In this document: piece by piece, positions 26,006-36,012 of the stretch | How the letters are laid out: every line of letters starts with the position of its first letter | How positions within the stretch are numbered: position 1 is the first letter of the stretch | Source: Spirosoma profusum | Lineage (GTDB): Bacteria > Bacteroidota > Bacteroidia > Cytophagales > Spirosomataceae | Reading direction: 5' to 3' | Assembly (NCBI RefSeq): GCF_014699005.1 | Contig: NZ_JACWZY010000007.1 | Span: forward strand, 124,001-188,000 | Length of the DNA stretch: 64,000 bases | Notes under the pieces: generated by a model | The model's database searches: none | Told to the model about the DNA's origin: nothing | Seen by the model: only the letters and a program-made list of their open reading frames with translations | Position numbers and translations under genes: made by a program

Positions 26006-26047
26006 TTTTTATCATGCTGACCGGCGGACCGGTCAGCATGATAAAAA
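26006..26047. terminator. 19-bp perfect hairpin after the S8 protease gene
   Basis: Arms 26006-26024 and 26029-26047 (TTTTTATCATGCTGACCGG and complement) with a 4-nt loop, flanked by T and A runs: an intrinsic terminator working both ways. The first half resembles the TTTTTGTCATNCTGA repeat family. Confidence 0.85.
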
Positions 26048-26079
26048 TAACCCCGACCACTACGTAGCAGTCGGGGTTA
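26048..26079 (-). terminator. Terminator hairpin of the T9SS subtilase gene
   Basis: TAACCCCGAC (26048-26057) pairs with GTCGGGGTTA (26070-26079). On the minus strand the stem begins within the stop codon of the 26077 gene and runs into a T run. The loop contains TACGTA. Confidence 0.8.
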
Positions 26080-28827
26080 TTTTTTAACAAAACGTCGGCT
26101 GAACGTATTGGAATCGTCGGTTAGTTGGAGGACGTAGTTGCCGGAAGGTAATCCCTGAACCGATACTGTCTCATCAATCTGGCTGTTTCGAGCTTTTACA
26201 GTTACAACGGGTTGCTGTAAGGCGCCTTTCAGATCATAAATTCGTAATTGCACCTGTTTGGCCAACGGATTCTCGTAACGTACCGAAAGCGTATGGTCGG
26301 CAGGATTCGGGTAAATCGAAAACGCGCCTGTAGGTTCTGGTATCATGCCCGTAACAACAGATGTTTGCACGATACGTTCGCTGGAAAAACTTTCGCAGGA
26401 TTGTTGTTTAATTAACACCTTATAAACACCCGCTTGCGCCACGACCAGCCGATTGGAGAGAGCATTAGCTAATGCCTGATTGTCGCGATACCACTGATAA
26501 CGGTACGTAGTGTCGACAGGCGCTCTCAACGTAATAGTCGCGCCCTGTGGCAGAATCAAATCAGTTTCCTGAGGAAGCAATTCGAGCTGGACCAGCGTAG
26601 AAGGTTGCATTACCGTTTCATTCGAGAGTGCCTGGCAGCCATCATCCGTAACCCGAATCTGGTAGCGGCCTGGCTCGGTAACACTCAGCGTATCAGCTCG
26701 TTCAGTAATTAACAATTCATTATTACGTAACCATTCAATGGCCGCGCCGTTGGCTGAAGTAGCTTTCAACTGAACGGGCGTCTGACCGACGCAAAGCCAT
26801 TGATTTCCCGTCGGCGTAACGGCCGCCAGCGGTTTTTTAACCTGTATATGAACGGGCTGCGATGTAGCAGAACACCCTTTTTCATTGGTGATACGTAGCG
26901 TATACGAACCTTCCTGAACCGCCCTATAATCACTGTTGGTGCCATCGGCCAACGTAGTGCCATTACGTAACCACTGGTAACGCAGGTCGGTGGAAGGATT
27001 TGCTAGTTGCAGGGGTAGGGTAGACCCATCACAGAGTACAGTATCCCGATTCGGCGAGATATTGGCCGTAAGGTCGCATTTGCTACGTTTCAACCCGCTC
27101 GTAATCAGCGAAAAAGGCTGGCTCGAATAGGTTAATTTCCCCTTGTGCGACACGGTAAGCGTGTAGGTTTTCCCCGGAATCGGATTCGCAATGTATACCT
27201 GCTCTACATTATCCCGGTCGTTGTTTCCCCGGCTCGCAGCCATATCCGGGCGTTCTGGGTCCATCACGAAAGGCATATCGACATACATCCCATCGCTTAG
27301 CCGCAAATCGAGGTCGTTGACCAGTTTAGGTATCCGGCTATTTAGTGAATTTGCCGTAACGGGTGTTGCAGACCCTTCAGGATCGGCCCAGCAGAGCGTA
27401 ACGATTAATGGTTCATAGCCTTGAGCCACAACTGTTTGACTGAACGAATTGCCAGTCGATAAGACTTTTTCCTGAATCGTATGCGCCAGTTCTTCGTTGA
27501 GCAACAATCGGGCAGCCGCTTCGGTATTGAGCAAACCCCATCCCTGCCGATAATCGGGCCCGGAAGCGGGATTTTGGCGGTAAGCTGTATGGATAGCTAA
27601 TCCTTTCAACGTAGCGGCCTGCATAAACTGTCCCGTTGCAGGTAATCCGGGTGCCCGCTGTTTGGCATACAATTCCTGAAGTAGAAATAAGGAGCCCGCT
27701 ACGTTGGCAGAAGCCATTGAGGTTCCCGAAAGAGCGCCGTAAGCCGATTGACTACTTGCCAGGGTCGAAAATACGGTAGAGCCAACGCCCAGCAAATCCG
27801 GTTTGATACGTCCATCATCCGTTGGCCCCCAGCCGCTGAATCCGGTTGTACCTTCCAGGATGGGCTGATTTGGATCTGCATAAGTTAGGTTTGCAGCTCC
27901 AATGGTCAACACATTTTTGGCCGTAGCTTCGGCGGGAATCACATCATACGTATCGTTTCTACTCCGGCTTCGTTTACTCTGGGTATCCGTGTTTTTGAGG
28001 TAATAAGGCGTTCCGTCGGGCGGGCCAGTTTCGCCCCGTTTGTTATCTGCCGAACGTACCATCAGGTGAAACGGATTATTGTAGGCAATCCGGTCGAGGT
28101 CCTGCGTGCGGGTCGTGTAGAAACCAAACAGGTAATCTTCGGTACTGCTTATAGCCGTATTTCCCCACCATTCCCATTTCAGATTTGGGTCGTTGCCGGG
28201 TCGTGATTCGTTGAAAACCCAACCAACTACCGGCCCATACGCGTGATTGGAAATCAGTAAGTCCGGAGCCGCCGAATTGATTTCAATGATATCGTCGGTA
28301 TAATCCCAGACAGATAGATTCGCCCCGAAAGCCATGCCTTGTGCGTCGGCATTAATTCCCTGTGCTACCAACGTACCAGCCAGGTGCGTCGCGTGATCGT
28401 TCAGAATCGACGCGCTGTTCTTATGGGCAATCCGGGCGCTGCTTCCTGTAAATTCCTGATGCGTAGTCAGTACTTTTCCCCCATCCCAAAGCCCCAGCCG
28501 ACCCGCCATAACAGGAGAATTTCCCGAAAACGCGATGGGTAACGACCCCTGCCCATGCATAGCTAACGTATGCGTACCGCGTGCTGCTTCGGTATTGTGC
28601 GACGTATAATAAATCGGTTGCCCGTAGGGGTCGATTTCCTGAAGTTGAAGAATGCGTTGTCTGGAATAGTTTTTGCGGAGGAACCAACCGTTACGTTGCG
28701 CCAGCTGAAGGGTTTGTTTTCGCAACTGATTATACCGTAACGTGAGATCTTTTTGCCAGTTTGGAGCCTGATTCTGTCGTAAATTCTGCGCCTGAACCGT
28801 ACAAATACTGCCGTTCATACAGGACAA
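26077..28827 (-). CDS. T9SS-exported S8 family serine protease
   Basis: 916 residues from TTG 28827. The S8 core has Asp in LWDGGK (about 114), His in NDHATHLAG (about 144) and Ser in SGTSMASANVAG (about 368). Ig-like beta domains with paired Cys follow (about 590-830), then a T9SS sorting tail (FSIYPNPADHTLSVRYEN, ending SRRFVKK). The TTG start gives no proper signal peptide. The upstream codons in the same frame encode one, but without a start codon; removing one base from the C5 run at 28856-28860 joins ATG 28870 to it. The real start is probably 28870 with a frameshift or sequence error. Paralogue of the next gene upstream. Confidence 0.85.
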   Translation of the reverse strand: MSCMNGSICTVQAQNLRQNQAPNWQKDLTLRYNQLRKQTLQLAQRNGWFLRKNYSRQRILQLQEIDPYGQPIYYTSHNTEAARGTHTLAMHGQGSLPIAFSGNSPVMAGRLGLWDGGKVLTTHQEFTGSSARIAHKNSASILNDHATHLAGTLVAQGINADAQGMAFGANLSVWDYTDDIIEINSAAPDLLISNHAYGPVVGWVFNESRPGNDPNLKWEWWGNTAISSTEDYLFGFYTTRTQDLDRIAYNNPFHLMVRSADNKRGETGPPDGTPYYLKNTDTQSKRSRSRNDTYDVIPAEATAKNVLTIGAANLTYADPNQPILEGTTGFSGWGPTDDGRIKPDLLGVGSTVFSTLASSQSAYGALSGTSMASANVAGSLFLLQELYAKQRAPGLPATGQFMQAATLKGLAIHTAYRQNPASGPDYRQGWGLLNTEAAARLLLNEELAHTIQEKVLSTGNSFSQTVVAQGYEPLIVTLCWADPEGSATPVTANSLNSRIPKLVNDLDLRLSDGMYVDMPFVMDPERPDMAASRGNNDRDNVEQVYIANPIPGKTYTLTVSHKGKLTYSSQPFSLITSGLKRSKCDLTANISPNRDTVLCDGSTLPLQLANPSTDLRYQWLRNGTTLADGTNSDYRAVQEGSYTLRITNEKGCSATSQPVHIQVKKPLAAVTPTGNQWLCVGQTPVQLKATSANGAAIEWLRNNELLITERADTLSVTEPGRYQIRVTDDGCQALSNETVMQPSTLVQLELLPQETDLILPQGATITLRAPVDTTYRYQWYRDNQALANALSNRLVVAQAGVYKVLIKQQSCESFSSERIVQTSVVTGMIPEPTGAFSIYPNPADHTLSVRYENPLAKQVQLRIYDLKGALQQPVVTVKARNSQIDETVSVQGLPSGNYVLQLTDDSNTFSRRFVKK

Positions 28828-28930
28828 TAAAAGAACTGTGACAAAGGAGGTTAAGCCCCCAATGCCGCATTTCGCCCTGATTTGCGTACATCGTTTAAGC
28901 CAGTAGAGGGTTAGCAGAATGATAGTCCGA

Positions 28931-31900
28931 TTAGTGTTTTTGAATTCGTTTCACCCGGACAAACTCCGTCCGTTCATCGTCAACTACCACAAAAAACGTA
29001 CCGCCGGGCAGGTCAGAAATATCCACTACCGCCTGATAAGTTTTTCCGTCACGCTGTAGCGTTGACTGTCGGACCGTCAGGCCACGAACATCCGTTAGAC
29101 GTAGCGTGGGGGGTGTTGGTCTCGCAGCCGTGATGGAAAGCGATACAATTATTTGCTTAGTCGCCGGATTGGGATACACGTTCAATTCGGCCTTATCATC
29201 TAGGGGTTCTGCCGCTAAAATTGTTACGGCAACTTCATCGGAAACCAGTTCGCCACAGCCGTTAACGTTGCCCTTAACGGAGTAGCGGCCCGATTGACCG
29301 GCAATATACGTAGTCGACGTAGCACCTGGAATGGGTACGCCATTAATTAACCACTGAATTGAGGAAACGGCATTCGATGTAAGCGTGCCACCATTAACTG
29401 TAACAGTGGGCATTTGCGCGGTACGTGACGTAAGCGTGACTGCGGAAGAACGTACCGCCGGGCAAACGCTCGCTACGTCGACCGCGTAACTTCCCGACGT
29501 AGCAGCCTGAAGACTATTGCTGGTAGCGCCACTGATAATCTGGCCATTACGGTACCACTGATACGTTAATCCATTGCCCGTATTGGCCTGAAGCGTGAGA
29601 CTCGCTCCCTGACAAAAACTGGCTGATCCACTTGGTGTAATGCTGGCTGTGGAGGACGTAGCGTTCACCGGACTGACGGCGGTGCGTTGCAAACTAGGGC
29701 AATCGAGCGAACGAACCCGCAGGTTATAAAAATAATACCAGGCGGTTTTGAGCGTATCGTTCGTGCTGCCATTTGCAAAAAGTGCCCCTTTGCTGGTTAC
29801 CACAGGCTGCCCACTCTGCGTTTTAAGCTGATAAGGAAAACCATTAACGCCGACATTACTTCGGAAAATAGACGCTCCGTTGGCGAATTCAATGGTGATT
29901 TTATACTCACCCGCCTGCGGAATCTTTAGGTTGAGCGGATAAACGGCCCCCTGATCGTCAGGGTCATCAACGAGCTGATTATTGGTGGTGGCGGTGAGGT
30001 TCTGATTTCGGGTGGGCACTACGTCCAGCGTTACGCTCGAAATAGCCGTGTTGTCGTATCGACGTACCGTAAATGTCAACTGACCCGCATTTCCAATGTA
30101 GAGTCGCGCACTTTCCAGCACGATGGGTACGGTGGTAGCGATGATGGGCGCCGGACCAAAATTGTTGCTATACGTACCACCACCGAACGCTTTTTTGTCA
30201 ACTGGCCCTAATGTACCAGAAAAATCGTTGAGCGTAGCGTAGAATTGACGACCGGTAGGTAGCGTTTTTACCGAAATTTGATTTCCAGCCGCAATCAGAT
30301 TTCCCCCAATTGGCGCGTCGTACCAGAATGCCGTTCCGTTGCTCGTGTTCCGTAGCGAAATGGCCGTATCACTTCCGCAACTAGCCGCTGAAAATAAACC
30401 GGCTGCCGGTGCCGGTGACGTAGTGACGTTGGTAATGAGACTGTTATTAGCCGGATTTTGGTCGCTGCTCAGGCTGGTAGTTACGGCAAAACGATACGTT
30501 TGTCCGGCAGATAACGTAGTGCCAGCTGGTAACGAAAGCGTCAGACTGCTTTCGCGGAATGCCAAAAGTTTTGTAACCACACCAGTCAGACTTGCTACGT
30601 TGGTGTTATTGACGTCTGTCACCTGAATACTGACTGGTACGTTGGCCTGGTCTACGCTGCCAAAGTTTCGCACCCTGACACTCACCGGTACGTCCGCACT
30701 AGTCTGGCCGCAGAAATTGGCTCCTGGACTAATCAGTGACGTAGCACCAACATCATTGTTCGTCTGCACTACGTTGAGGACATAATCCTGCGTTTCACCA
30801 TTTCCATATGTACCACAGGCCGATACGGAAGTGGCGTTATCCGTTTCGGTGGCAACGATACGTAGACGGATAAACTGGCCCTGCTGCACACTGGCGGGTA
30901 TCGTTACGCTGGCAGCGAATTGTCCTGAGTTCGGTAGTACGTCAGAGGTGGCCAATGTTTCGCCCGCATCGTCGAACGTACCGTTCTGATTCCAGTCGGC
31001 GAAGGCTTTCACCACTACGTTTTTCGTAGCGCCACAGGTGCCCAGCGAAACCGTCAGCGGAATTTGCTGGCTGGCCTGGACACTCGTTTTCACTTGGGAA
31101 AAATCAGTATACGACGTACAACCGTCAGCGCCGATCTGGTTGATACTCCCAAACTGAACCCGGTTAATTTTTGTGTCGCTGGTCGACGTAGCGGCTGATG
31201 CACAGTACGCTGTTCCGCCGATACCGCTGACAAGCAGTGCGTAATCCTGCTTGCTGCCATTGAGTGTATTTTTGTGCGTAACGGTTATCGTATAACTTTT
31301 TCCGGGCGTTGGGTCAGCGATTAGTACCTGCTCTACGTTGTCGCGGATGTTATCGCCCCGTGTGGCCGCAGCCGATGGATTATCGGGATTTAGTATCCAG
31401 GGCAACGTAGTGGTTTTGCCGTCGGTAATGCGAATATCGAGGTCGTTGACGAGTTTGGGCGTTCGGTCGTTCAGTACGCTCGATGCCATACCCACTGGAT
31501 CTGTCCAGCAGATGGTTGACATTAGTGGGCCTCTGCCCGAAGCAACTACGGTTAATGAATAGACTTCACTCTGTGCCAGCGTTTTTTCGTCGAGCAGGTA
31601 ACTCTGGTCGCTATTGAGTAGCAAACGTCCGGCCCGTTCTATATTCAGCAATCCCCAGCCATTCTGATAATCAGGACCTGGCGTGTTACCCGCTTCGTCG
31701 GCGGTGTGAATGGCGAGTCCTTTCAGCGTCGATGAACGCAGGAATCGCCCACTGTTACGTTGCGAAAAGAGTTCCTGCAAAAGTAGTAGTGAACCTGCTA
31801 CGTTGGGCGACGACATCGACGTACCACTGAGCGACGTATAGGCACTGTCATTCTCTGACGTTGAGGATAATACGTTGACACCAACGCCCACAATATCAGG

Positions 31901-32980
31901 CTTGATACGTCCATCGTCGGTTGGGCCCCAGCTACTAAAATCACTAATGATTACGTCGGTAGGGTAGTTATAACCAAAATTCAGATTGTTGATAGCGCCG
32001 ACCGTCAGGATGTTTTTAGCGGTGCCATAAGTCGGTATCAGGTCGTAGCCGTTCTGGCTATTCCGGGGGGCCGTGCTGGTTGCGTCACTAACGCCCAGAA
32101 AATAAGGCTGACCAGCCCCCGGCCCGTTTGAACCTCGATTATTGCCAGACGATTTGACAATTAAATAATATGGAGACGCCACGGCAATACGGTCCCAGGA
32201 AACAGACGTTGAGTTGTAAACACCAAACTTATAATCTTCTGTATTACTGACCGTTGTGTCGCCCCACCATTCCCATTTATTGGCGGTGGTCCGAGAATCG
32301 CTAAATACCCATCCAGCATTTGAACCATAGGAATGATTGGAAATCAGGAGATTAGGCCCCGCCGAACTCATCTCGTTGGCATCCTGGTTGAAGTCATAAG
32401 CCCGTAGGTTGGTACCGAAGGCCATACCTTTGTCGGCCGTATTGACACCAGCCGCAATCATAATCCCGGCTACGTGGGTGGAGTGGGCAGATAACGTAGC
32501 GGCACCATCAGCCTGCGTAACGCGACTCGCCGAATTAGTTCGAAACTCAATGTGGGTGTTACGCACCTTGCCGCCATCCCAGATCGCTAATTTATCCGTC
32601 AACGTACTGCCCGAGAGCGATACGCCCAGACTTCCGCCTGCATACAAAGCGTTGGTTCGGGTACTTTGAGCCGCTTTGGTGGTACTGTTGGTGGCATCGT
32701 AAAGGAGTTCGCCCCGCTCGCTGATACCACGTAGCGCAACCACGCGGCCCGAAGGCGATTGTTGAAAGATGGGACGCTTCAGTCGCTGGGCTTCGGCAAG
32801 CGCTTGTCGGTAATTTTCGGTCTGTTGTTGCTCAATGGATTGCTGTAAGGCTTTTTGGACCACCCGCTGCTGCACATTATACTGCGGTAATGATTGTGCC
32901 CGCAGGCTGGCGAACGTAGCGATGACTAAACCGATAGTTGCCCATCCGTCTCTAAAAAATTTCCATAAACGTTGATTCAT
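28931..32980 (-). CDS. Large T9SS-exported S8 family protease with GEVED-type domain
   Basis: 1349 residues from ATG 32980; the frame extends to 33112, but the signal peptide (MNQRLWKFFRDGWATIGLVI) begins at 32980. The S8 triad is Asp in IWDGGK (about 134), His in AHSTHVAG (about 167) and Ser in SGTSMSSPNVAG (about 387). Behind it come a P-domain-like region, a GEVED-type domain (KAFADWNQNGTFDDAGETLA), CARDB/Ig-like modules and a T9SS tail (VYPNPATKQIIVSLS, ending FVRVKRIQKH). It is exported through the outer membrane by type IX secretion and probably degrades external protein. It ends 104 nt before its smaller paralogue, so the two are a tandem pair. Confidence 0.92.
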   Translation of the reverse strand: MNQRLWKFFRDGWATIGLVIATFASLRAQSLPQYNVQQRVVQKALQQSIEQQQTENYRQALAEAQRLKRPIFQQSPSGRVVALRGISERGELLYDATNSTTKAAQSTRTNALYAGGSLGVSLSGSTLTDKLAIWDGGKVRNTHIEFRTNSASRVTQADGAATLSAHSTHVAGIMIAAGVNTADKGMAFGTNLRAYDFNQDANEMSSAGPNLLISNHSYGSNAGWVFSDSRTTANKWEWWGDTTVSNTEDYKFGVYNSTSVSWDRIAVASPYYLIVKSSGNNRGSNGPGAGQPYFLGVSDATSTAPRNSQNGYDLIPTYGTAKNILTVGAINNLNFGYNYPTDVIISDFSSWGPTDDGRIKPDIVGVGVNVLSSTSENDSAYTSLSGTSMSSPNVAGSLLLLQELFSQRNSGRFLRSSTLKGLAIHTADEAGNTPGPDYQNGWGLLNIERAGRLLLNSDQSYLLDEKTLAQSEVYSLTVVASGRGPLMSTICWTDPVGMASSVLNDRTPKLVNDLDIRITDGKTTTLPWILNPDNPSAAATRGDNIRDNVEQVLIADPTPGKSYTITVTHKNTLNGSKQDYALLVSGIGGTAYCASAATSTSDTKINRVQFGSINQIGADGCTSYTDFSQVKTSVQASQQIPLTVSLGTCGATKNVVVKAFADWNQNGTFDDAGETLATSDVLPNSGQFAASVTIPASVQQGQFIRLRIVATETDNATSVSACGTYGNGETQDYVLNVVQTNNDVGATSLISPGANFCGQTSADVPVSVRVRNFGSVDQANVPVSIQVTDVNNTNVASLTGVVTKLLAFRESSLTLSLPAGTTLSAGQTYRFAVTTSLSSDQNPANNSLITNVTTSPAPAAGLFSAASCGSDTAISLRNTSNGTAFWYDAPIGGNLIAAGNQISVKTLPTGRQFYATLNDFSGTLGPVDKKAFGGGTYSNNFGPAPIIATTVPIVLESARLYIGNAGQLTFTVRRYDNTAISSVTLDVVPTRNQNLTATTNNQLVDDPDDQGAVYPLNLKIPQAGEYKITIEFANGASIFRSNVGVNGFPYQLKTQSGQPVVTSKGALFANGSTNDTLKTAWYYFYNLRVRSLDCPSLQRTAVSPVNATSSTASITPSGSASFCQGASLTLQANTGNGLTYQWYRNGQIISGATSNSLQAATSGSYAVDVASVCPAVRSSAVTLTSRTAQMPTVTVNGGTLTSNAVSSIQWLINGVPIPGATSTTYIAGQSGRYSVKGNVNGCGELVSDEVAVTILAAEPLDDKAELNVYPNPATKQIIVSLSITAARPTPPTLRLTDVRGLTVRQSTLQRDGKTYQAVVDISDLPGGTFFVVVDDERTEFVRVKRIQKH

Positions 32981-33221
32981 AAAAAAAAGAGGAAGAATCT
33001 GTAACGAGGCTATGTATTTAGTACGAAAAAAAGTGAAGCCTCGTTGCGCGATGGATACTAGTTGTTTCTGAATATACAAAAATAGTTTGTTAAGGAAAAA
33101 TTTCCAGTTCATGACACTGGATTAGCTAATTGGTATATAAAAACTAAGAATTGATGTAATTGTGATTGTTTGATAAGTATACTATTTTATTATTTGAGGT
33201 TATCTAATCAAATGTGATTTT

Positions 33222-36008
33222 ATGAAAACAGTTTACTTATTTGCTAGTGCATTATCTGCATATTGTTTCTTTATTAGCGTTAGTACATCGTTGTTGCCAG
33301 CCAATCGTTCGTTCGAAGTAACCAGTAATCTGGCCTTTCAGATTGTGAGTTATGACTGTAATTCAGGTGTATTGCAATACAAAATAACTGGGGGCGATGG
33401 CTCGCCTATTAACCTGGTTTTACCCGGCATATTCGCCGGTACGGTCTCGGCGGAGAACGTAGCCACACACACCTTTCCGGGGGATGCCCGCGTAGGACGT
33501 ACCACTACGGGTTATGCCAACCAATCGGGTAATCAGATTTCGATCACTTTTATCACCAGTTGTAATCTCTCGTTGAACAATCCGGGTAATCCACCTACTA
33601 ATCCGCCTGCCAATTCACCCTCAGGCGGTAGTCTGGCCTTCCAGATTGTGAGCTACGACTGTAACTCAGGCCTACTGCAATATCAGATGAATGGCGGGGA
33701 TGGCTCGCCGATTAACCTGACGCTCCCCGGTATATTTGCGGGAAACGTATCGGCGGGCAGCGTTGCTACCCATACGTTTCCGGGTGATGCGCGAACTGGT
33801 CGGACGGTGAATGGGACGGCAACTCAGAGCGGAAACCAGATTTCAATCAACTTTACGACAAACTGTAATCTGTCTAATTCGAACCCAAATACGAATCTGC
33901 CTTCCAATCCAAATCCGGGCACAAATCCATTATCCGGGAGTAATTTATCATTTCAAATTGTGAGCTATGACTGCAATTCGGGCGTGCTGCAATACAAAAT
34001 GACAGGAGGAGGCAGTTCACCCGTTAATCTTACATTACCTGGCATATTTGCAGGAACAGTATCTGCTGGAGTAGTAGCATCCCACACGTTCCCCGGTGAT
34101 GCGCGAGTAGGGCGCACAGTGAACGGGACGGCATCTAAGGATGGCAACCAAATCTCAATCAATTTTACAACCAGTTGTAATTTAACTGGTTCAGGTTCAA
34201 CACCATCTTCTAATCCCAATTCAGGTAATCAACCCAGTACCTCTAACCCGGCTGGATCTAATTTCAGTGGAAGCTTTGATGAAGCGAATTGCCGTTATAT
34301 CCGTGGTTGGGTCATGAATAGGAATACGCCTTATCAATCCACAAAGGTTGATATTTATGTGAACGGCTGGCTGGTAGTTAGAAATGCACTAGCGAATCAA
34401 CCTCGTCAGGATGTAGCCAACGCGTTTGGTATTTCAGGCTATAATTCATTTGGATTCGTTGCATCGATACCCCGTAGCTTTAAGCTGGGAAGTGTGTTGA
34501 CCATCTCAGTGAAGTATGCAGGCACTAGTACGGATATTCAAGGCAGCCCTAGACTAACAGAAATATGCCCTAATATGTATATAAGTACTACTGGTGGTGG
34601 TGATTGTGGTGGACAGGTTGCACGGGTTTTCCCTGGTGCGGAGGAGGCTATCACAACGGTGATCGCACGCACAGGAGCAACGGGATTACAACTCAATGCG
34701 GAAAAAATAAAGTCGCTGACCAGCAAACTCATCCCGATGTACAAGGATCGTGAAATCTCCTTACATACTTATGCGTTCACGCCCCTATCTAATGCAAAGA
34801 ATCTTGCCCCACAGATTACCAAAGCCGTGGTGGGAGGAGCTGTAATAGGTATGGCTTTGTCGCGGCAATCGGCTTTACCTGATCAACGTAGCTCAGCTCA
34901 GACCTTGCCCACTGTCGGACTAGGTACCGCTCTGACAATACCGCTAGTCAAAGACGTATTAGCGAATCGACTGCCGAAAGCGGGTATTGAGCTGGCCTTT
35001 TATGATAAAAATGGCAAATTTATTTATCGGCAGGTAGCAACAATTAATAAACCGGCACGTAAAGACTGGCAATTACTTCAGATTCGAGGACGTGCCCTAC
35101 AGGATGGCTACATAGCAATGCGCATCCATAACCGGAACAAAATTCCGGTTTACTTTGATGACATAAAACTAAAGATTACTTCAACGCGGGTGTTAGATAA
35201 GAATAACGAAATGGAATTGAATTCACGAAAATTTTCATCTGCTAATGGCTTTGTCATTCAGGTAGACACCGAAAAGAACACCTATCTTACTAGTGCTGAT
35301 GATGACTGTGAAGAAAGCACAATCGATTTAGGAGCAATAATTACCTTGCAGGAATGGGCGAATCTGACAGGTGGGAATTGGTTAGATCCAGTCAGTGTTA
35401 CAGCCCCTGCTCCATCCTATGGCTACTCTAACGGAGACGTTGTACCCTTACCTAATACAGGAGGAAGTGGCAACGGAGGTGGGAGTAGTGGTGGTCAGGG
35501 AGATCTACCCAGACCTACTCCTGTATTTACAAATGAACCTTTATGTTGTACCCTGAAGCGTATGTGGCAGGCTAGCCTTGATAGTAATGGCCAACCAAAG
35601 GTAGAAGTAATGGCTTTGGCAACTAATTTAGGTACACTTGTATTCCCAGTTTCTGGATTAGATTGTGCTGGAACTTATCAAACCAATTCAGTCAGTCGAT
35701 CATATACTGACATTTTTGGTAATTATGTTATAGTTACTGATGTAAATGGTAATATGAGTACAGTACTGGATTTGTGCGATGGAAGAAGAGTAGAGGTTTA
35801 TGGCGTATATCATACTCATCCTAGTACAGCAGTTGGTAATCCTTTTCAGCCGAGTCCTGCAGATATAGGATGGGCGGCATCCCATCCGGGAACATCTACA
35901 TTCATCTTAGGTCAAAATGGATTGATGAGGTATGACGGTAATGGAAATACTTATCCAGCTTTATCCTCTCAAGATTTGGTTAATTGTACTATAAATTGTC
36001 CCCAATAA
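33222..36008 (+). CDS. Secreted three-repeat protein with a C-terminal JAMM/JAB-like domain
   Basis: 928 residues with a signal peptide. Three tandem copies of an 80-residue unit (about 37-116, 138-217, 241-320) start FQIVSYDCNSG, contain LPGIFAG and HTFPGDAR, and end in a Cys; Asn/Pro/Ser-rich linkers separate them. A module beginning NCRYIRGWVMNRN follows (about 347-450). The C-terminus has HTHP (864-867), ten residues, then S-P-A-D (878-881), with a nearby Glu (RRVEVYGVY): the JAMM metalloprotease pattern seen in some polymorphic-toxin-like proteins. The gene is poor in TACGT compared with its neighbours. It is followed after 4 nt by a small secreted protein, so a toxin/immunity-type pair is possible but unproven. 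Confidence 0.75.
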   Translation: MKTVYLFASALSAYCFFISVSTSLLPANRSFEVTSNLAFQIVSYDCNSGVLQYKITGGDGSPINLVLPGIFAGTVSAENVATHTFPGDARVGRTTTGYANQSGNQISITFITSCNLSLNNPGNPPTNPPANSPSGGSLAFQIVSYDCNSGLLQYQMNGGDGSPINLTLPGIFAGNVSAGSVATHTFPGDARTGRTVNGTATQSGNQISINFTTNCNLSNSNPNTNLPSNPNPGTNPLSGSNLSFQIVSYDCNSGVLQYKMTGGGSSPVNLTLPGIFAGTVSAGVVASHTFPGDARVGRTVNGTASKDGNQISINFTTSCNLTGSGSTPSSNPNSGNQPSTSNPAGSNFSGSFDEANCRYIRGWVMNRNTPYQSTKVDIYVNGWLVVRNALANQPRQDVANAFGISGYNSFGFVASIPRSFKLGSVLTISVKYAGTSTDIQGSPRLTEICPNMYISTTGGGDCGGQVARVFPGAEEAITTVIARTGATGLQLNAEKIKSLTSKLIPMYKDREISLHTYAFTPLSNAKNLAPQITKAVVGGAVIGMALSRQSALPDQRSSAQTLPTVGLGTALTIPLVKDVLANRLPKAGIELAFYDKNGKFIYRQVATINKPARKDWQLLQIRGRALQDGYIAMRIHNRNKIPVYFDDIKLKITSTRVLDKNNEMELNSRKFSSANGFVIQVDTEKNTYLTSADDDCEESTIDLGAIITLQEWANLTGGNWLDPVSVTAPAPSYGYSNGDVVPLPNTGGSGNGGGSSGGQGDLPRPTPVFTNEPLCCTLKRMWQASLDSNGQPKVEVMALATNLGTLVFPVSGLDCAGTYQTNSVSRSYTDIFGNYVIVTDVNGNMSTVLDLCDGRRVEVYGVYHTHPSTAVGNPFQPSPADIGWAASHPGTSTFILGQNGLMRYDGNGNTYPALSSQDLVNCTINCPQ
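33331..34190 (+). repeat. Three tandem coding repeats (about 305 bp period)
   Basis: Units start near 33331, 33633 and 33943, each opening with a close variant of TTTCAGATTGTGAGYTAYGA. They encode the 80-residue Cys-containing module of the JAMM protein, separated by Asn/Pro/Ser-coding linkers. Confidence 0.8.
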
Positions 36009-36012
36009 CATT

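Noticed and set aside
32981..33112. 44-residue N-terminal extension of the large protease
   Set aside because: The signal peptide begins at ATG 32980, and the extension would bury it.
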